DNA from: Haladaptatiplasma sp964454575
Lineage (GTDB): Archaea; Thermoplasmatota; Thermoplasmata; Halarchaeoplasmatales; Halarchaeoplasmataceae
DNA: 8,438 nucleotides
Direction of reading: 5' to 3'
NCBI GenBank assembly: GCA_964454575.1
Contig: CAYVTG010000076.1
Location: 1 to 8,438 of the forward strand
Shown here in pieces: positions 1-5,116 of this stretch (its first letter is position 1; each line of letters starts with the position of its first letter). The notes under the pieces are model-generated. The model did not search any database and had not been told where the DNA came from. It saw nothing but the letters and a program-made list of their open reading frames with translations. Position numbers and translations under genes: made by a program.

Positions 1-370
1 TGGTTTCCTCGTGTACTTTCTTGGTTTCGCTGTAAATATTTCCAAGATATTCCGCGGCGATGTCCATGCGTTCGTAAACCGCTTTTGTAAAATCGTCTTC
101 CCTTACAATATCAAAATAATCGAATTCCCCTGTCGCCTCCGAATATTCCTCTTCGATATCTGTAACCTTGATTGGATATTTATCGATCCGGATCTCATCT
201 ATGAACGTCTCTATCTCGTCTTCCTCTCCTTCACATACCACTTTAACCGTTCCATCTTCAAGATTTTCAACGAATCCCGATAGTTCGTGTTGATACGCTA
301 GTCGATCTATCGTATCTCGGTATCCAGCTCTCTGGACACGTCCTTTTACTATTAAGTCCGCTCTCTTCAT
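1..370 (-). CDS. acyP: Acylphosphatase with C-terminal extension (partial, runs off left edge)
   Basis: Acylphosphatases hydrolyse the carboxyl-phosphate bond of small acyl phosphates. About 123 residues are visible from ATG 370-368; the 3' end lies outside the window. The family signature is clear: KGRVQRAGYRD at residues 9-19, with R18 in the place of the phosphate-binding arginine, and GFVENLEDGTVKV at 32-44, with N36 in the place of the catalytic asparagine. The usual GVGF/GVGY core is RAGY here. The canonical domain is about 90 residues, but this protein continues past residue 95 with a charged, probably helical tail, and archaeal acylphosphatases with coiled-coil tails are known. The TATA box at 391-399 would place the transcript start at about the ATG, although a weak purine-rich GAGAGG also lies upstream. 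The gene is divergent from the pheS fragment. The family call is firm; the role of the tail is unknown. Confidence 0.85.
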   Translation of the reverse strand, partial: MKRADLIVKGRVQRAGYRDTIDRLAYQHELSGFVENLEDGTVKVVCEGEEDEIETFIDEIRIDKYPIKVTDIEEEYSEATGEFDYFDIVREDDFTKAVYERMDIAAEYLGNIYSETKKVHEET

Positions 371-390
371 ATGTTTCCAACCTCTCTGAA

Positions 391-399
391 CATATAAAT
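391..399 (-). promoter_or_regulatory. TATA box for acylphosphatase gene
   Basis: On the minus strand this reads ATTTATATG, a good archaeal TATA box. Its centre is about 26 bases from the ATG at 370, so the transcript would have almost no leader. It overlaps the left boundary of the first pheS fragment, whose open frame begins at 398. Confidence 0.5.
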
Positions 400-622
400 A
401 TCCTTCGATGTTTACCTTCAAACGTACAAGGGCGATTTCCTGGAGATGGGCGGCGCCGGTATCTTCCGTGAAGAGGTCACCCGGCCGCACGGTATCGAAT
501 GTCCGGTGCTGGCATGGGGCTTGGGACTAGAAAGATTGGTGATGCTGCGGCTTGGTATAGACGATATCCGGGACTGCTATACCGATGATCTTACATTTTT
601 GCGGGAATATCCGCTGTTGTAG
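398..622 (+). pseudogene. pheS: Orphan 3' end of pheS, copy 1
   Basis: This encodes only the last 65 or so residues of archaeal phenylalanyl-tRNA synthetase alpha chain. It includes YKGDFLEMGGAGIF, class II motif 3 (AWGLGLERLVML, with the invariant ATP-binding arginine) and the true C-terminus LTFLREYPLL. The frame is open from 398 after a TAA at 395-397, but it has no start codon before an internal Met at 446. All upstream catalytic parts, including motifs 1 and 2, are missing, so it cannot be an active synthetase. Clear DNA identity with copy 2 starts at base 424. The preceding SFDVY weakly resembles SLEVY of copy 2, so homology may reach about 401. There are no frameshifts or stops, and the substitutions relative to copy 2 are almost all synonymous. 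It is probably a remnant left by recombination or integration at pheS. Confidence 0.85.
424..622 (+). repeat. Direct repeat, left copy (pheS 3' end)
   Basis: This aligns without gaps to 4640-4838 (offset 4216). The first 57 bases (424-480) are identical. The remaining 142 bases carry 17 substitutions, most of them in the middle (about 481-573), and the last 50 bases are nearly identical. The two copies bracket about 4 kb that holds the sulfur and NosD genes. Confidence 0.9.
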
Positions 623-625
623 GGT

Positions 626-730
626 ATGAGTTACAGATCATACAACACACTTGAAGCTCTTAGTTTGTTCATTGATGCGCAACATACTTATTCAACATCA
701 TTTTTCGCAAGTCTAATCAAGGCGAGATAA
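626..730 (+). CDS. Tiny ORF, 34 aa, doubtful
   Basis: This ORF starts three bases after the pheS fragment stop and ends one base before the next small ORF. The protein (MSYRSYNTLEALSLFIDA...) has no recognisable domain. There is no Shine-Dalgarno site or convincing TATA box close by. It is listed because its stop (728-730) and the ATG at 732 have the same one-base spacing seen elsewhere in the window, which could mean translational coupling. It may equally be a chance frame or the tail of an interrupted gene. Confidence 0.2.
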   Translation: MSYRSYNTLEALSLFIDAQHTYSTSFFASLIKAR

Positions 731-731
731 T

Positions 732-896
732 ATGCAAGAACCGGTATGTTCCATTGAAATTGTAAAAAAATCCGACCAGCTCGTTGCCAAAGTACAAAGT
801 GCCAACGGCAGATACGTTGAGATCGAAGACGAGCATCTTGAATACCTTTTGGAAATGGTCTACGAAGACATCCAGATGGAAGTTGAATACGGATAG
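732..896 (+). CDS. Small acidic hypothetical protein, 54 aa
   Basis: I do not recognise this protein. It has 54 residues. The N-terminal half (SIEIVKKSDQLVAKVQSANG) reads like two short beta strands with a turn, and the C-terminal half (RYVEIEDEHLEYLLEMVYED) reads like an acidic amphipathic helix. One Cys is at position 6. The patterned alternation of hydrophobic and charged residues suggests a real gene. An AAGGCGAG stretch 5-12 bases before the ATG is a weak ribosome-binding site. A T-run (901-906) follows soon after the stop and could end transcription. It lies between the left pheS fragment and the sulfur transporter pair and has no obvious functional tie to either. Confidence 0.45.
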   Translation: MQEPVCSIEIVKKSDQLVAKVQSANGRYVEIEDEHLEYLLEMVYEDIQMEVEYG

Positions 897-1030
897 TTCT
901 GTTTTTCCAGGAAGGTGGAGCGATGGTTCGAAATGATACTATTTTACCGGATCGCTTCCCTTGACTTCATAATATATCCAATACTTTCGAAACTACCATA
1001 TAGGGCGAATGATATTGGGTTTAGTATAAG
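897..1030 (+). promoter_or_regulatory. Leader region of the sulfur transporter genes
   Basis: There is no gene here. Two TATA-like stretches precede the first transporter gene: CATAATATATCC at 969-980 (transcript start near 1001) and ACCATATAGGG at 995-1005 (start near 1026, almost leaderless). The second fits the leaderless pattern of other genes in the window, and no Shine-Dalgarno site precedes ATG 1031. A small inverted repeat, AGCGAT (919-924) with ATCGCT (951-956), lies upstream and spans a 13-codon frame (924-965) that I do not count as a gene. Confidence 0.35.
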
Positions 1031-1546
1031 ATGAACCCATTAACAGATGGATTATGGTCTCCGTATATCGTCGGGGTAGGAATTGGGATTATGGTGTGGC
1101 TGAGCTTCTTACTATCGAACAAAGCCATAGGTTGTTCCACCGCATATGCTAGAACATTTGGTATGTTAGAAAGGTTGTTTTTAGGAAAGAAAGTGAATAA
1201 CAAACCATACTACAAAAAGTTCATACCGAAAATCGATTGGGAGTGGATGTTAGTATTAGGTATCGTTTTCGGGGCTTTTCTGTCATCGATAATATCCGGA
1301 AGTTTTAGAGTTGAAATGGTACCGCTGGTCTGGGAGCAAAATATAGGTTCCAGCTATATTGTTAGATTTACTTTTGCACTTATAGGCGGCATATTACTCG
1401 GATTCGGTGCTCGTATGGCCGGAGGGTGTACAAGCGGTCACGCCATAAGTGGGACGATCCAGTTAGCGGTCAGCAGCTGGTTAGCACTGATATTTTTCTT
1501 TGTGGGAGCTATACTCGCCGGTTTACTTATTTATGGAGGGATCTAA
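1031..1546 (+). CDS. YeeE/YedE-family sulfur transporter, N-terminal half protein
   Basis: This is an integral membrane protein of 171 aa from the YeeE/YedE (Sulf_transp) family, which imports thiosulfate or related sulfur compounds in bacteria and archaea. In single-chain members both halves are fused; here this gene is the first half. Conserved cysteines are visible: C35 in AIGCSTAYAR and C133 in GFGARMAGGCTSGHAISG, the family's hallmark loop, thought to relay the sulfur species through the membrane. Hydrophobic segments lie near residues 11-29, 72-92, 112-130 and 143-168. The start is chosen because MNPLTDGLWSPYIVG is a typical family N-terminus. The stop TAA directly abuts the ATG of the next gene, so the two halves are almost certainly co-translated and work as one transporter. 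The family is certain; the exact substrate is inferred. Confidence 0.9.
   Translation: MNPLTDGLWSPYIVGVGIGIMVWLSFLLSNKAIGCSTAYARTFGMLERLFLGKKVNNKPYYKKFIPKIDWEWMLVLGIVFGAFLSSIISGSFRVEMVPLVWEQNIGSSYIVRFTFALIGGILLGFGARMAGGCTSGHAISGTIQLAVSSWLALIFFFVGAILAGLLIYGGI
1535..1543 (+). promoter_or_regulatory. Strong Shine-Dalgarno site inside the end of the first transporter gene
   Basis: GGAGGGATC lies in the last codons of the upstream gene, three bases before the ATG at 1547. It matches the complement of the archaeal 16S rRNA 3' end and explains how the second half gene is translated from an internal start. Confidence 0.7.
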
Positions 1547-2092
1547 ATGCCGGATAAACAGTATGATCGTAAACAGCTCATACTGGGTTTTCTAATAGGT
1601 ATTGCATTCGGATTTCTTTTAGATCGCGGAGGGGCTACGGATTTTAATATAATAGTCAATCAACTTATTCTGAAAGATTTTACCGTTCTGAAAATCATAT
1701 TCACAGCCATAATCACGGGTATGATAGGCGTTCATATCATCGTAAAGTATTTTTCACCGGAACTCCAGCCTAAACCGTGTATGTGGAAACCCATAATCAT
1801 AGGAGGATTGATCTTTGGTTTAGGGTTCGCTGTTCTTGGCTTATGCCCAGGAACCGCTGCCGGTGCCATGGGTACAGGATCGATTCATGCCGTCTTCGGG
1901 GTCATTGGCATGATTTTAGGATCGGGGATGTTTGCATCTATTTATCCATATCTTATGGATTTTATGGAAAAAAACAATCTTGGAAATATTACTTTGCCAG
2001 AGTTATTGGGTATCAGTAAATGGATGACGATCGCGATAATATCCATTATACTCATTGGATTTATGTATTTAATCGAAAAATTCGGATTGTAA
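1547..2092 (+). CDS. YeeE/YedE-family sulfur transporter, C-terminal half protein (DUF6691-like)
   Basis: This 181-aa membrane protein forms the second half of the split YeeE/YedE transporter. The N-terminal DRKQLILGFLIGIAFGFLLD and the loop GLGFAVLGLCPGTAAGAMGT (residues 91-110, C100) are characteristic of this half; C78 precedes the third membrane segment. Hydrophobic segments lie near residues 11-26, 44-66, 82-100, 112-135 and 156-178. The gene follows its partner with no intergenic base and has a strong internal Shine-Dalgarno site, so a 1:1 complex is likely. In other genomes such pairs often sit beside rhodanese or sulfur-carrier genes, as here. The DNA is visibly more AT-rich than cysS or the pheS fragments. 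The substrate is probably thiosulfate, by family only. Confidence 0.88.
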   Translation: MPDKQYDRKQLILGFLIGIAFGFLLDRGGATDFNIIVNQLILKDFTVLKIIFTAIITGMIGVHIIVKYFSPELQPKPCMWKPIIIGGLIFGLGFAVLGLCPGTAAGAMGTGSIHAVFGVIGMILGSGMFASIYPYLMDFMEKNNLGNITLPELLGISKWMTIAIISIILIGFMYLIEKFGL

Positions 2093-2105
2093 AATGCAAC
2101 AATTA

Positions 2106-2113
2106 TTTATATG
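2106..2113 (+). promoter_or_regulatory. TATA box for the rhodanese-ABM gene
   Basis: TTTATATG lies 34 bases before ATG 2148 and would start a transcript near 2135. An AAGGTGG Shine-Dalgarno site (2137-2143) precedes the ATG. The third sulfur gene can therefore be expressed separately from the transporter pair, although read-through is also possible because only 55 bases separate them. Confidence 0.5.
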
Positions 2114-2147
2114 TAAACCACGGTTGTAAAAAAATTAAGGTGGAAAA

Positions 2148-2735
2148 ATGGACTTATTACTAGATGTAAAGACCAGAGAAGAGTATTACATGAACCATAT
2201 TGAAGGAGCTTTGAATGTACCTGTTTGGGATCTTGAATTTTACCTCGATTTTTTCAAGGATAAAACTATGAAGGTCTACTGTGGAACCAGGAGAAAACGT
2301 GTAGAGATGGCTTTGGAGTTTTTAAGGAACAATGGTATAGATGCAGAAGAATTACCGGTAGATGAGTTTGATGACCATGTGTGGGTGGGAAAAACGATGA
2401 TATCTGCATTGAACTACTTATCTGTAAAGCCCGGTCATGAAGAGGAGGTGGAAGAGATGATGGAGGCTCTCTGCCAATTCACCATGGACAAAAAAGGATT
2501 TATCGGTACAAAGGTTTTAAAAGCGACAGACGTAGCATACGGTGGATCCATGTTACAAGGTGAGCGCGAAGAGATATCTATAAAACCGATGAAATATATA
2601 ATGATCACATACTGGGACAGTAGAGAGAGTCACGAAAAATTCCATCACCTTGAAGAGATAAGAGAAGGTTTCAAAGAGATCATGCCTCATCTTTCGGTTA
2701 TGCCTTTCGAGGAACATGCAGAGATAATACACTGA
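2148..2735 (+). CDS. Rhodanese-like domain fused to ABM (monooxygenase-fold) domain
   Basis: This 195-aa protein has two parts. Residues 1-75 are a compact rhodanese-like sulfurtransferase domain: LLDVKTREEY and HIEGALNVPV are the usual strand and substrate motifs, and C45 heads the active-site loop CGTRRKR, the position that carries the persulfide in rhodaneses. It is shorter than the usual 100 or so residues, lacking the N-terminal segment. Residues about 83-190 look like an antibiotic-biosynthesis-monooxygenase (ABM) fold, a ferredoxin-like dimer found in quinol oxygenases and haem-degrading enzymes (LNYLSVKPGHEEEVEEMMEA, GFIGTKVL, YIMITYWDSRESHEKFHH). H165, H166 and H167 are possible ligands. 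Location next to the sulfur transporter suggests it accepts imported sulfur; what the ABM part does is unknown. There is no signal peptide, so it is cytoplasmic. The rhodanese call is firm and the ABM call likely. Confidence 0.82.
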   Translation: MDLLLDVKTREEYYMNHIEGALNVPVWDLEFYLDFFKDKTMKVYCGTRRKRVEMALEFLRNNGIDAEELPVDEFDDHVWVGKTMISALNYLSVKPGHEEEVEEMMEALCQFTMDKKGFIGTKVLKATDVAYGGSMLQGEREEISIKPMKYIMITYWDSRESHEKFHHLEEIREGFKEIMPHLSVMPFEEHAEIIH

Positions 2736-2747
2736 ACATATATCCCA

Positions 2748-2831
2748 TCAGATAGACACCATCTTACCGTCCAATCCGATAATCAACATCAGAATTGCCA
2801 TTGTTACCACTACAATCTTATATCCTTTCAT
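2748..2831 (-). pseudogene. Signal-peptide remnant of a third NosD-like gene, 27 aa
   Basis: ATG 2831-2829 opens a 27-residue frame, MKGYKIVVVTMAILMLIIGL..., ending at TGA 2750-2748. It resembles the start of the gene upstream on this strand (MKGAKAIVVASVFLMLVSMI): same first three residues, K at 5, IVV, then LML. Both ATGs sit one base after the preceding stop, in the context stop-G-ATGAAAGGA. The beta-helix part is absent. It is most simply the truncated first exon-like stub of a third tandem copy, cut where the convergent rhodanese gene now ends 12 bases away. It could instead be a real small membrane peptide. Confidence 0.5.
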
Positions 2832-2832
2832 C

Positions 2833-3618
2833 TCATTTCCCCCTTTTCGCTTTCTTTTTCCTTATCACTAATATCGTTATTGTGATTGTAAAAATTGCTA
2901 CCGCTATGAACGCAAAAATTGGGGATGGTAACACCGGCTTTCCATTGACAGAAATAACTTCTATATAATCATCCCAAAAATTTTCTGTGAATGTATTGTT
3001 ATATACCGTATTGTCAGGGGAGTCTACAAGTGCTATTCCAATTCCTTGCCGGGATATGTTATTGTTGACGATTATATTGTTGCTGGAAAAATCAAGTTCG
3101 ATACCGTAGTGGATACGGGTTTTATCGATGGTTATTCTATAGATTAAATTGTTGGCTATATAATTGTGGTCCGAACAACAAAGGAGTATCCCCGTCCGTC
3201 CGTTATTTTGAATTGTATTATTTTCCAGTCTGCCGTTTTGTACATTGTAAAGATTCACGCCAGAATTCGCGTAATACTTGTATATGTTTGAGTGCAGCTC
3301 ACCGATGGCTATACTCGCATTATGCACGTAGCACCCCCTCACAACAAAGTGCACAGTGGTATTACCGATGTATATCCCGTAACCATACCCGGTACCGTTG
3401 ATCTCGTACCCCTCGATCACATACGGATTCCCCTCGCTGCCGTCTCCCGGCCAATCCTCATCGGCAGCCTGTGCGGCGAAGTCCGAGTTGCCGTTGATGC
3501 GTATGGGGTCGCGGACGATGTAGTCGTTCTCTTCGACGTATGCCGTTGCACCCGAATTTATCATGCTGACCAACATCAGAAATACTGATGCCACCACTAT
3601 TGCCTTAGCTCCTTTCAT
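2833..3618 (-). CDS. NosD-like right-handed beta-helix surface protein, 261 aa
   Basis: This is a predicted secreted, membrane-anchored protein of the NosD/parallel beta-helix type. It has a signal peptide (residues 1-26), a conserved module from DPIRINGNSDFAAQAA to FVVRGCYVHN (about 37-100), then short Asn-rich beta-helix coils (NNTIQNNGRTGILL, NNIIVNNNISRQG, NTVYNNTFTENF), a transmembrane helix (about 233-252) and a basic tail KKKAKRGK. In NosD the helix is periplasmic and assists copper-site assembly; for archaeal surface homologues like this the role is unknown. An upstream in-frame GTG at 3627 is rejected as start because it is part of the AAGGTGA ribosome-binding site, which is well spaced for ATG 3618. 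The gene follows its paralogue with a one-base gap, so they form an operon. Confidence 0.85.
   Translation of the reverse strand: MKGAKAIVVASVFLMLVSMINSGATAYVEENDYIVRDPIRINGNSDFAAQAADEDWPGDGSEGNPYVIEGYEINGTGYGYGIYIGNTTVHFVVRGCYVHNASIAIGELHSNIYKYYANSGVNLYNVQNGRLENNTIQNNGRTGILLCCSDHNYIANNLIYRITIDKTRIHYGIELDFSSNNIIVNNNISRQGIGIALVDSPDNTVYNNTFTENFWDDYIEVISVNGKPVLPSPIFAFIAVAIFTITITILVIRKKKAKRGK
3341..3517 (-). repeat. Near-identical module repeat, copy in the 261-aa NosD-like gene
   Basis: This 177-base block pairs with 4173-4349 (offset 832, no net gap). It encodes the N-terminal module of both proteins. Only a few scattered changes are seen, plus one spot where a codon has been lost and another gained (AAQAADEDW against AAQAAAEDW). 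Sequence outside the block differs strongly. Confidence 0.9.
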
Positions 3619-3619
3619 C

Positions 3620-4489
3620 CTATTCACCTTTCGTTGATACTTTCTTTTTATATATAATTACAACAAAGATTACTATCATTGCAATAATTAATGCTGTTAT
3701 TATTATTTGATTAGAACTGTTGGTTGACAATGTGTGGTTTGATATGGATTTTTCATCAACTATATCCTTTTCTACGTTATTGAAAATATTGTTGTTAACC
3801 TCGTACTCATAACAGTTTTCAAATTCTATCCCCGTCTTAAAGTCAGATATGTAATTTTCAACGATTTTGTTATGCTCGGATTCAAAAATTCCTATGCCGG
3901 CCCAACCTAAAGCAATATCACGGTAATAGATATAGTTAGCAGAGATTGTAATATTGTCTGAATATATAATGTCCACCCCCCAACCCCCTCTGATAACGTA
4001 AATCGTATTATTGGTTATTACATTATTTTTAGAAAGCCATAATGCAAAGCCCCACTTATTGTATAAACGATTATCCTCGAACCTGCCATTCTGAACTTTG
4101 TAAAGGTAAAAACCAGAGTTCTGCTCTGCAGTCCCGTCCTTACCAGTAACGTTATGAATATAACAGTTCCTCACAACAAAGTGCACGGTGGTATTGCCGA
4201 CGTATATCCCGTAACCATACCCGGTACCGTTGATCTCATACCCCTCGATCACATACGGATTCCCCTCGCTGCCGTCTCCCGGCCAATCCTCGGCAGCCGC
4301 CTGTGCGGCGAAGTCCGAGTTGCCGTTGATGCGTATGGGGTCGCGGACGGTGTAGCCATCTGTTTCATTCTCTTCTCCATCTACACCCTCCTCCGCCTGC
4401 ACATACCCCGGCACGACCACACTGAGCAGCAGTATGACCACTACGGGGATAACGAACAGGAGGGGTTTTTTCTTATATTCACGGGTCAT
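3620..4489 (-). CDS. NosD-like right-handed beta-helix surface protein, 289 aa
   Basis: This is the first gene of the minus-strand surface-protein operon. A basic N-terminus (MTREYKKK) and hydrophobic stretch (9-27) form a signal peptide with likely cleavage near VQA (31). A short acidic linker follows, then the module TVRDPIRINGNSDFAAQAA to FVVRNCYIHN (47-113), nearly identical to that of the next gene. Beta-helix coils rich in Asn follow (NNVITNNTIYVIRGG, DNITISANYIYYRD, HNKIVENYISDFKTG), then a transmembrane helix (about 261-281) and a KKK tail. The start is ATG 4489: GTG at 4498 falls inside GGTGATC, an exact complement of the 16S 3' end. The beta-helix part and anchor differ from the paralogue, which suggests a duplicated pair whose N-terminal module has been homogenised. 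The ligand or function is unknown. Confidence 0.86.
   Translation of the reverse strand: MTREYKKKPLLFVIPVVVILLLSVVVPGYVQAEEGVDGEENETDGYTVRDPIRINGNSDFAAQAAAEDWPGDGSEGNPYVIEGYEINGTGYGYGIYVGNTTVHFVVRNCYIHNVTGKDGTAEQNSGFYLYKVQNGRFEDNRLYNKWGFALWLSKNNVITNNTIYVIRGGWGVDIIYSDNITISANYIYYRDIALGWAGIGIFESEHNKIVENYISDFKTGIEFENCYEYEVNNNIFNNVEKDIVDEKSISNHTLSTNSSNQIIITALIIAMIVIFVVIIYKKKVSTKGE
4173..4349 (-). repeat. Near-identical module repeat, copy in the 289-aa NosD-like gene
   Basis: Partner of 3341-3517. Identity breaks off sharply at both sides: in the acidic linker on the N-terminal side and just after the codons for FVVR on the other. That pattern is expected from gene conversion or module exchange. 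Confidence 0.9.
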
Positions 4490-4562
4490 CTTGATCACCT
4501 TAAGTGAAGATACCTAATTACTTGCTATTATTTAATAATTTCTTGTATATTATAAGGTCTGT
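4490..4562 (-). promoter_or_regulatory. Promoter and leader of the NosD-like operon
   Basis: On the minus strand an AT-rich stretch contains TTATAATATAC (about 4547-4557) and ATTAAATAATA (about 4528-4539). Either could serve as the TATA box, giving a leader of roughly 15-45 bases before the GGTGATC ribosome-binding site (4492-4498). The same stretch directly abuts the open frame of the second pheS fragment on the other strand. Confidence 0.4.
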
Positions 4563-4838
4563 ATGGGACGAACAGTCCGTAAAATCGTCCGACCATCCTA
4601 TTTCCCGTTCACCGAGCCAAGCCTTGAAGTCTACGCCAAGTACAAGGGCGATTTCCTGGAGATGGGCGGCGCCGGTATCTTCCGTGAAGAGGTCACTCGG
4701 CCGCATGGTATCGACTGTCCGGTGCTGGCATGGGGGCTTGGGCTGGAGCGGTTAGTGATGTTAAGGCTTGGTATAGACGATATACGGGACTGCTATACCG
4801 ATGATCTTACATTTTTGCGGGAATATCCGCTGCTGTAG
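4563..4838 (+). pseudogene. pheS: Orphan 3' end of pheS, copy 2
   Basis: This frame of 91 residues encodes the C-terminal part of archaeal phenylalanyl-tRNA synthetase alpha chain and starts further upstream than copy 1. It contains RPSYFPFTEPSLEVY, EMGGAGIFREEVTRPHGID, motif 3 (AWGLGLERLVML) and the genuine end LTFLREYPLL. A full-length chain is about 500 residues, so motifs 1 and 2 and the tRNA-binding N-terminus are missing. Recognisable homology starts near residue 5, and RKI-RPSY seems to lack a residue compared with the family's usual spacing. ATG 4563 has no Shine-Dalgarno site and could be fortuitous. The frame is intact and its substitutions against copy 1 are synonymous except one Glu/Asp. 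The full gene must lie elsewhere if the cell uses this PheRS. Confidence 0.85.
4640..4838 (+). repeat. Direct repeat, right copy (pheS 3' end)
   Basis: Partner of 424-622, same orientation, no gaps. Identity is perfect over 4640-4696, and divergence begins at base 4697. Sequence after the stop codon is unrelated to that after copy 1, so the repeat ends at the end of the gene. Confidence 0.9.
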
Positions 4839-4941
4839 TGATAATATATTACTTCAGGGAAAACTTCGTTAGCCTTATCCAGACCGTATGCTCTTGAGAT
4901 CAAAGTTACCGTAACGCTCACCTTTGCTACGTTTCCCACAT

Positions 4942-4952
4942 GGTATAAATAC
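4942..4952 (+). promoter_or_regulatory. TATA box upstream of the 40-aa ORF
   Basis: GGTATAAATAC is a strong archaeal TATA box centred about 29 bases before ATG 4976, giving an almost leaderless transcript. On the other strand it reads GTATTTATACC, which is also TATA-like, so it could fire in both directions. The rest of 4839-4975 shows no gene I can support. Confidence 0.5.
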
Positions 4953-4975
4953 TTCTACCTGAGATACTACGGTAT

Positions 4976-5098
4976 ATGTCAAACGTGAAAACCATAAAGA
5001 TCGATGAACAAACCCATCAACATATCAAGGATTTCAGATATGCCGCTATTTACGTAGAACTAGACAGACAAAATATATATACATTGGAATCAGATTAG
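4976..5098 (+). CDS. Short ribbon-helix-helix-like ORF, 40 aa, possibly truncated antitoxin
   Basis: The N-terminus MSNVKTIKIDEQTHQHIKDF has the strand-then-helix pattern of VapB-type and other ribbon-helix-helix antitoxins (typically TKTIKIDEETYKRLK). After residue 22 the sequence departs from that pattern and ends at 40, well short of the 70-90 residues usual for such antitoxins. The promoter of the next genes lies in its 3' end. No toxin gene follows. It may be the decayed start of a toxin-antitoxin locus or an unrelated small protein. Confidence 0.35.
   Translation: MSNVKTIKIDEQTHQHIKDFRYAAIYVELDRQNIYTLESD
5071..5082 (+). promoter_or_regulatory. TATA box for the DUF5678-like/aspartic protease pair
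   Basis: AAATATATATAC predicts a transcript start near 5102 and a leader of about 15 bases before ATG 5117. It overlaps the 3' end of the preceding short ORF. Confidence 0.45.
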
Positions 5099-5116
5099 TA
5101 TGATAAGTGTGGAAAC

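Noticed and set aside
924..965. 13-codon frame with a good AGGTGG site before the sulfur transporter genes
   Set aside because: Too short to support as a gene. It could be a leader peptide, but there is no run of regulatory codons (its residues are MVRNDTILPDRFP) and the hairpin over it is weak.
622..4563. Complete mobile element with its own integrase or transposase
   Set aside because: No recombinase, replication protein or terminal inverted repeat is visible between the pheS fragments. Only the direct repeats suggest mobility, so no mobile element is annotated.
4563..4838. A functional small PheRS-like protein
   Set aside because: The fragment lacks motifs 1 and 2 and the tRNA-binding region, has no ribosome-binding site, and its ATG lies at the edge of homology. 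Selection visible in it is better explained by descent from an intact gene.
4793..4921. Minus-strand 42-aa frame (GTG 4921) downstream of the back-to-back TATA box
   Set aside because: It begins with a plausible strand pattern, but half of it is antisense to the pheS fragment, it uses a GTG start, and I recognise no family.
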